Assembly (NCBI RefSeq): GCF_004522105.1
Contig: NZ_SPUJ01000009.1
Coordinates: 40,951-104,950 of the forward strand
Direction of reading: 5' to 3'
DNA: 64,000 nucleotides
Source: Nocardioides sp. 1609
GTDB taxonomy: Bacteria; Actinomycetota; Actinomycetes; Propionibacteriales; Nocardioidaceae
Below the pieces are notes generated by a model, which saw only the letters and a list, made by a program, of their open reading frames with translations, did no database searches and was not told where the DNA came from. Position numbers and translations under genes: made by a program. Of the stretch, positions 59,645-64,000 are shown one piece after another. The stretch's first letter is position 1, and every line of letters begins with the position of its first letter.

Positions 59645-60087
59645 CGGCCAGAGGCCGAGATCGGCCGTGAATCGGCCGGCATCCGAGTCAACCGCGCGGG
59701 TATTTCGTGGACGTGTCCGTTGCATCTCGCGCGGGAGGGAAACGCTCGCGGAGCGTGAACGCTTCGCCCCTGAACCAGCGCCTTGTCCAGGCCCGGCACG
59801 CCAAAGCGCTCAGCCTCGACGGGCGTTCCATCCGACTTCGGAGCAGCCCTTGACCTGGGCGCGACACAGCAACCCGGACTCCAGTCCAGTCTCTAGCAGC
59901 CGCAGACGGTGCGCTTCGGAGGCGCGTCTTATCGCCGCCTTCAGGCTCTGTCGAGGTGTCCGGAACTGCCGATGAGAGAGCGTTCCGACCGGTGCATGGC
60001 TTGGGACCCGTCGCGCATAACCCTTGTCATGCCGTCGCGCGCGCGGCCAGCAAGACCCAAACGCGGGGTCCCGGTGCTCCCGCCGAT
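59645..60087. other. Gene-free interval between amidase and ApeA-like genes
   Basis: These 443 bp hold the amidase promoter region on the minus strand and the 3' flank of the ApeA-like gene. No gene, tRNA or clear hairpin is seen. Base composition is less GC-rich than in the first 54 kb. Confidence 0.4.
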
Positions 60088-61419
60088 CTATCGAGTAGCT
60101 GCGATGTACGGATGGCGCTGCGGGTCCTCGAGAAGTCGTTCGCGCACCGCGCCGACGTCGACGCCAATCTCGATGGCGACCCACGCCCGGACCACCAACA
60201 CGCTCGAACGCCACGCGTTGATGACATCGAGCTCGTCGGGAGCCGTCCGGTTGGCGTGCTTGAGACCGTTGTACGTCGTCACGGTCGAGGCCATCCATTG
60301 CTCGCCGTCGAAGGGCAGGCATTCGCCGACATCGACAAGGATCCTCTGGAACCTGCTCTGGAGGCTTGCGTCGCGCGCTGCGCGGGGCGAAGCCCCGTCT
60401 CGGAGCATCAGGAGGTAACCGAGGGCTTCTAGGCCGGGCCCGCAGTGCGCGAGCAGGGTGTGCGGCGTTGCATCGGTCAGGCCGATGCAGGAAATGACCG
60501 GGTCGAGGGCGCGGCCGAACTCGTCGCGAAGCGTGAGCCAACGGCGTATCCCTTCCTGGCCGAGGTCGGCGTACCTCATCAAGTGAGGTCGGTAGCGGCT
60601 CGGGGGCGGCGACGGTTCGTCCTCCGGCACCACGACGTTTCTCGACTGCCAGTGCTCGCTCGGATCGTCGTCGGCTGAGGGCAGGAAGTCATCGGTGCGC
60701 GCGATCGTCGCGACGATGCACGTCTCGCGTCGCCAGCGGGAGAGCACCAGGAGGTCTCGTACGCCGTAGTGGTCCTTTAGGTGGTCCTCCCACGTGCGTG
60801 GCTCATCGCTCCTTGTGCGGCACCAGAGGAGTTCGCGAAGGTGGATCTCGTCCTCTTCGGGGTCGACCTGCCACGCAGGGTTGAAGGTCAGCGAGATCCC
60901 GTCGCGCTGCCCGACTTCGATGGCCCCAGGTGAATCGGGCCAGAAAAGGTGGCGAGGGTCCTCGTCGGCGCCCCAGGAGGTGCGCCAGGACTTAATGCCC
61001 AGCCACTCACGCAGCCCGGAGATGCTCGAGCGCATGATGTGCGGCTGGTCGAAGTCGGCGTCCTCGTGCACGCCGATGATCGCTGCACGGGCCCACAGCG
61101 TCCCCGACCCGGGCCCGAACAGGTTCGCGTGGAACCCCCTCGCCCGGACGCCTATGAGCAGGACCGGCCCGTAGGAGTCGTTGAACAGGACGCGACGCGG
61201 TACCGGCGGAGGGGCGGGCGCCTTCGCCCGCGTGCGGCCGAACGCCGCGTCCTCGTGCAGGAACCAGCCGGCGTAGGGGCTAGTGGGATCGGACCAGGGG
61301 ATCGTGATGCTGATCCCCTTGTTGGTTCGCGCGAGCGTGACTTGGACCTCGGGGGTCTCGGCGTTGAAGTCGATGAGCTCCCCGACACGGCTCGTGCCGC
61401 GTTCAAGCTTGTTCGGCAT
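60088..61419 (-). CDS. ApeA-like protein (HEPN-type candidate anti-phage defence)
   Basis: The 443-residue protein reads like the ApeA N-terminal beta domain: ELIDFNAETPEVQVTLARTN, RRVLFNDSYGPVLLIGV, HIMRSSISGLREWLGI. The C-terminal half is helical and HEPN-like, with YNGLKHANRTAPDEL near 385-400 and a final AWVAIEIGV helix. ApeA proteins are abortive-infection factors with HEPN nuclease domains. Here the Rx4-6H motif is not standard, since no Arg lies 5-7 residues before the His, so activity may be altered. ATG 61419 has GGGAGGG upstream and overlaps the preceding stop. Confidence 0.6.
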   Translation of the reverse strand: MPNKLERGTSRVGELIDFNAETPEVQVTLARTNKGISITIPWSDPTSPYAGWFLHEDAAFGRTRAKAPAPPPVPRRVLFNDSYGPVLLIGVRARGFHANLFGPGSGTLWARAAIIGVHEDADFDQPHIMRSSISGLREWLGIKSWRTSWGADEDPRHLFWPDSPGAIEVGQRDGISLTFNPAWQVDPEEDEIHLRELLWCRTRSDEPRTWEDHLKDHYGVRDLLVLSRWRRETCIVATIARTDDFLPSADDDPSEHWQSRNVVVPEDEPSPPPSRYRPHLMRYADLGQEGIRRWLTLRDEFGRALDPVISCIGLTDATPHTLLAHCGPGLEALGYLLMLRDGASPRAARDASLQSRFQRILVDVGECLPFDGEQWMASTVTTYNGLKHANRTAPDELDVINAWRSSVLVVRAWVAIEIGVDVGAVRERLLEDPQRHPYIAATR

Positions 61420-61817
61420 CAGACCCTCCCGCATCGTCCAGGTCGCTGGGTGGCGGTGCAGTCGCGAGCACCCCGAACCGGTCCGCGGCGCGCTGCAGAA
61501 GCGTTGCCCACCATCGCCATCCACGTCACCTGACTGGTTGGGTGGTGCGGCCAGAACAGGTCGTCGGCCGCCAGCGCGCTACTCGGATCTGGACTGCCGT
61601 CCCGGGCGCGTACGAGGTCGCCCAGGCTCGCTAGGTCGGGCACCTGGCGCCGGAACAACCCCACGGCCTCCCGGTCCTCATCGCGCATGCGACGCACCAT
61701 ACGGATACTCGCCCAAACTCCCGCGATGCGCGTCAGACCGACGCCCCACCTCAACACGTAACCGAGCTTGATTCGAGTGGTGTACGCGTCGGAAATCGTT
61801 AAGCGAGACGGCGCCAT
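61419..61817 (-). CDS. Hypothetical protein co-translated with the ApeA-like gene
   Basis: The 132-residue protein is unrecognised. Residues 15-45 form a basic, amphipathic helix (RIKLGYVLRWGVGLTRIAGV). The middle is acidic and helical, and the last 25 residues are Arg/Gly-rich. ATG 61817 has AAAGGTGG upstream. Its TGA overlaps the ApeA-like ATG (TGATG), so the two are made in step. It may be a partner, sensor or antitoxin; this is inferred from the overlap only. Confidence 0.55.
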   Translation of the reverse strand: MAPSRLTISDAYTTRIKLGYVLRWGVGLTRIAGVWASIRMVRRMRDEDREAVGLFRRQVPDLASLGDLVRARDGSPDPSSALAADDLFWPHHPTSQVTWMAMVGNASAARRGPVRGARDCTATQRPGRCGRV

Positions 61818-62159
61818 CTGGAGTCCACCTTTCTAGCGATGCTCATCAACGTCCGGATCTGCCGCAATCCGCGCTATCACGGACCTGCCTCCTATCACCG
61901 CGTCTGGGGTTTCCGCAGACCTCATTGGACGCCCCTCGGGCTACGTCGCGGCAGCAGTCTTGAAGGACTCCCGGGCTGAATGCCTCGCCGGCGGTAGCGC
62001 TGAGTGCGGCGCCACCAACGAGCAGAGGCCGACTGCTCGCCGACGCCCGCAATCGGAGGAGGTACATCTCCAACCTCCAAGGAGCCGCACCCATCCTCGG
62101 TACGGAATATCGCTACTCGATTCGGCGACAACACGAGTCTTCCTGGGTCAGGATGTGCC
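61818..62159. other. Divergent promoter region of the ApeA-like unit and a secreted protein gene
   Basis: These 342 bp have no supportable gene. They must contain both divergent promoters. Direct reading shows no convincing operator repeat. Confidence 0.4.
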
Positions 62160-62738
62160 ATGCCGACGACTGTGCGCACGAGACGCCCGTGGGTCCACCT
62201 CGCTTTCCTCGCCGTGGCCGCGGTGTTGGCCACCCTGGTCGTCTCTGGCGGGGCGTACGCCGAGACCGAGACGGTGCGCGACGAGAAGGGCAAGGCGCTG
62301 CAGACTGCCCCGTATCAGCTCCTGCGCGGCACCCTGTCGTACACCGACACCCGCACGGTCCTGACCGCGCGGATCGAACGAGTGAGCAAGAAGAAGACCT
62401 GGGTGGGCGGCAGCATCTACTACCCGGGTGACGGCGGCTACCTCAAGATGTTCACCACCTACCGGCGCGGCGTCCAGGTCGCCCGCGCCTACTACTCCTC
62501 ATCCGACGAGCCGGCGCGAGCGATCCCGATCACGGCGCGCTGGGACGTGAAGCGTGACCGCGTCACTCTGATCCTGGACAACACCCTGAACGATCCCAAG
62601 CCCGGGAACCGGCGAGCCACCCTCGACCTGTACACGGTCACGAAGGGCTGGAACCACGGACCGCACTGCGGGATCAAGAACAACGGGCAGGTCAAACGCT
62701 GCAACGACGACTACGTCGCCGCCCGCCTGCGCCGCTAG
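62160..62738 (+). CDS. Hypothetical secreted protein
   Basis: The 192-residue protein has a clear signal peptide (PWVHLAFLAVAAVLATLVVS, cleaved after GGAYA). A single beta-rich domain follows (LLRGTLSYTDTRTVLTARIE, WVGGSIYYPGDGGYLK, LDLYTVTKGWNHGPHCGIKN). Two cysteines near the C-terminus (HCGIKN and RCNDDY) may form a disulfide. The family is not recognised. ATG 62160 has AGGA upstream. Confidence 0.72.
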   Translation: MPTTVRTRRPWVHLAFLAVAAVLATLVVSGGAYAETETVRDEKGKALQTAPYQLLRGTLSYTDTRTVLTARIERVSKKKTWVGGSIYYPGDGGYLKMFTTYRRGVQVARAYYSSSDEPARAIPITARWDVKRDRVTLILDNTLNDPKPGNRRATLDLYTVTKGWNHGPHCGIKNNGQVKRCNDDYVAARLRR

Positions 62739-63072
62739 CCACCTGGGCTTTGCCGACCGGGTCTGCCGTGCACGTGGCACTGTCAGAGCAACTTGACCCG
62801 ACCACCCCGAGCGAGGGTACTTCGCGCTCACGCCAACGGCGGCTCATATCGCGAGTCGTGCGCTCGATGGTGCGTCTATCCACCGCGAGTCGGACACCGT
62901 CGGCGGCGCAAGCGCGCCTACACGGCTGATGGCATTCGCTTTGGGTCACACTCCGTCATGTGAGTCTTCCCTTTCTGACGTACGACGCCTACGACGGCCT
63001 TCGCAAGATGGACCTCCAACATCCCGACGTCGATGGCCGCTGGAGACTCGGGCATGCCGCCTCGTGGGCCCG
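62739..63072. other. Gene-free interval
   Basis: These 334 bp carry no ORF with a credible start site. The region lies within the presumed island and looks like decayed or regulatory DNA. Confidence 0.35.
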
Positions 63073-63258
63073 ATGGGCGAGGACACAGACGACCTGGTCC
63101 CCATCACCGCCGAGACCGAAGTTGAGTTCGCTCAGCTCGCGCCGCTTACGAGTTCTGTGGTGCTGTCGCGATCAACTGGGGTGGTACCGAACCTCCGCCA
63201 GATCCGGACGATTGGCGCAACTTTCACACTCGAGGTCATCGCGGTGACGGCACGTTGA
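63073..63258 (+). CDS. Small hypothetical protein, 61 residues
   Basis: The frame from ATG 63073 encodes an acidic N-terminus and alternating beta-like segments (EVEFAQLAPLTSSVVL, TIGATFTLEVIAVTAR). Its TGA overlaps the TTG of the next gene (TTGA), which supports co-translation. There is no good ribosome binding site, so the start may lie further upstream. Confidence 0.4.
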   Translation: MGEDTDDLVPITAETEVEFAQLAPLTSSVVLSRSTGVVPNLRQIRTIGATFTLEVIAVTAR

Positions 63259-63692
63259 AAAGCAGCGTCCGGATGGCGATGGACAGGGTCGAACAAGTCG
63301 TAGGGGTCCTCGCCGCTCCGTACCTGACCGACGTCTTCAAGCTGGTTCCGACACCCACGTCTGCCCAGTTGGGTCAGACGATCAAGGCTGACGCAAGCCG
63401 CGGAATCGACCACGTCGCTCGATGTGCTGAGGCGCTGGAACGCGAGCTGACGATGTGCCTCCAGGGCGCTGCGGGCCAGGTCCCGATCTTGTTGGGTATG
63501 GGCGGCGCCGCTTACGACTGGCTTCGAGGAGCGAAAGAAGACAGAAGGATCGCCGATGCAGTCGATCGAGTCTTGGGAGATGGTGCACACCGAGATGTCC
63601 GCAGGATGGATCATTACACCTTCGGCGTCGGGTCGAACGAAGCCCGGGCAACGGCTGTAGCAGAGGCCCTCATGGACGCGTCGTCGCGATAG
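63255..63692 (+). CDS. Hypothetical protein, 145 residues
   Basis: The protein is mainly helical (MDRVEQVVGVLAAPYLTDVF, RGIDHVARCAEALERELTMC, KEDRRIADAVDRVLGDG). Its composition is like a real gene in this frame. The start is TTG overlapping the previous stop, or an internal ATG a few codons later. The family is unrecognised. Confidence 0.5.
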   Translation: MKSSVRMAMDRVEQVVGVLAAPYLTDVFKLVPTPTSAQLGQTIKADASRGIDHVARCAEALERELTMCLQGAAGQVPILLGMGGAAYDWLRGAKEDRRIADAVDRVLGDGAHRDVRRMDHYTFGVGSNEARATAVAEALMDASSR

Positions 63693-63786
63693 TCCGCGAC
63701 GACTACGACGGCGCCGTTGTGCAGATCCGGACGTAAAGCGCGTTCCATGCGTAGTCGCTACGGCTTCCTCGCTTCACGTCTTTCCA

Positions 63787-63813
63787 CCGCCTCTGGGAAA
63801 AGCGATCCGTCTG
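63787..63813 (+). repeat. Second copy of the 56150-56177 repeat
   Basis: CCGCCTCTGGGAAAAGCGAT continues as CCGTCTG and matches 56150-56177 in the same orientation apart from one deletion and three substitutions. The flanks show weaker similarity. It lies between the last small gene and lsr2. Confidence 0.5.
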
Positions 63814-63911
63814 ATCATGCCGAGGCTCGCGCTGCGTCACGCCGGACTTGAAGGCCGCCGCGAGAGCGTCGTCTTGCTGTATCAGCGGCATGGCTGCGGG
63901 CGGTGGGTGTG

Positions 63912-64000
63912 TCAGTGCGCCGCGTCGTACTGCTCGACAACCGAGGATGCGATCCGTCCGCGCTCAGACACTCCGAGGCCTTGCTCGCGTGCCCAGTCAC
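63912..64000 (-). CDS. lsr2: Lsr2-like nucleoid-associated protein, C-terminal end (gene runs off the window)
   Basis: The last 28 codons of a minus-strand gene read WAREQGLGVSERGRIASSVV and end in EQYDAAH. This matches the C-terminal DNA-binding domain of Lsr2, with the minor-groove-binding RGR motif. Lsr2 is the actinobacterial H-NS counterpart that silences AT-rich foreign DNA. Only the 3' end is inside the window; the dimerisation domain would lie beyond position 64000. Confidence 0.82.
   Translation of the reverse strand, partial: DWAREQGLGVSERGRIASSVVEQYDAAH

Noticed and set aside
63703..63891. A 62-residue frame just downstream of lsr2
   Set aside because: It has no ribosome binding site and spans the second repeat copy; it could be real but cannot be supported.
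1..64000. CRISPR arrays, rRNA genes, insertion sequences with transposase
   Set aside because: Direct reading found no regularly spaced short repeats, no rRNA-like segments and no transposase motifs.

Overview
The window is high-GC DNA, around 70% by eye. It contains GTG and TTG starts, ATGA/GTGA stop-start overlaps, an actinobacterial-type QcrB homologue with a PDWY motif, and the 3' end of an lsr2-type gene. This points to an actinobacterium, most plausibly Nocardioides or a relative; the genus is inferred.

Layout. (1) 0.1-12.9 kb is a redox and stress neighbourhood. It holds two NDH-2-like flavoproteins, an ECF41-type sigma factor divergent from an NAD-dependent epimerase, an Rrf2 regulator, RibBA, an unrecognised protein preceded by a 23-codon leader ORF, a QcrB-like cytochrome b, a zinc-ribbon protein, an orphan LuxR-type response regulator and a GlsB/YeaQ membrane protein. 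The QcrB-like protein keeps the heme bL histidines but has Gln and Arg at both heme bH positions. (2) 13.1-16.2 kb has a cupin, an ArsR/DHFR-like/SRPBCC operon and a LysR regulator. (3) 16.4-22.5 kb has a secreted GH78 rhamnosidase, a secreted alpha/beta hydrolase and a GAF-PAS histidine kinase. (4) 22.7-27.9 kb has an AAA+ ATPase, an all-helical protein and a 716-residue disordered, coiled-coil protein with a conserved-looking C-terminal domain. These three look like an uncharacterised system.

(5) 28.1-53.4 kb is a large organosulfur scavenging supercluster. A six-gene minus-strand operon encodes two SsuD-like monooxygenases, an acyl-CoA-dehydrogenase-like flavoprotein, a PanE/ApbA reductase and a heterodimeric ABC exporter. 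Next come a LysR-sulfurtransferase pair and a plus-strand operon for an alpha/beta hydrolase-like protein, a GlcD-type FAD oxidase, a flavin reductase and an MBL-rhodanese fusion. A BisC-like molybdoenzyme follows, then a seven-gene importer, monooxygenase and dehydrogenase operon. Three of these units share a 69-bp promoter module in identical register. At two of them the start codon lies 7 nt after the -10, as in leaderless transcripts. The likely scheme is import, FMNH2-dependent desulfonation using reduced flavin from the flavin reductase, oxidation of the carbon product, and sulfane-sulfur handling by the rhodaneses, under the LysR protein.

(6) 53.5-55.7 kb has an epimerase/MarR divergent pair and an acetyltransferase. 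(7) 55.8-64 kb looks like acquired DNA. It starts at an odd tRNA-Arg(ACG)-like sequence with a possible integrase tail beside it. It then carries a secreted amidase, a two-gene module with an ApeA/HEPN-like candidate defence protein, small unknown genes, imperfect repeats about 7.6 kb apart, and a truncated lsr2 at the window edge.
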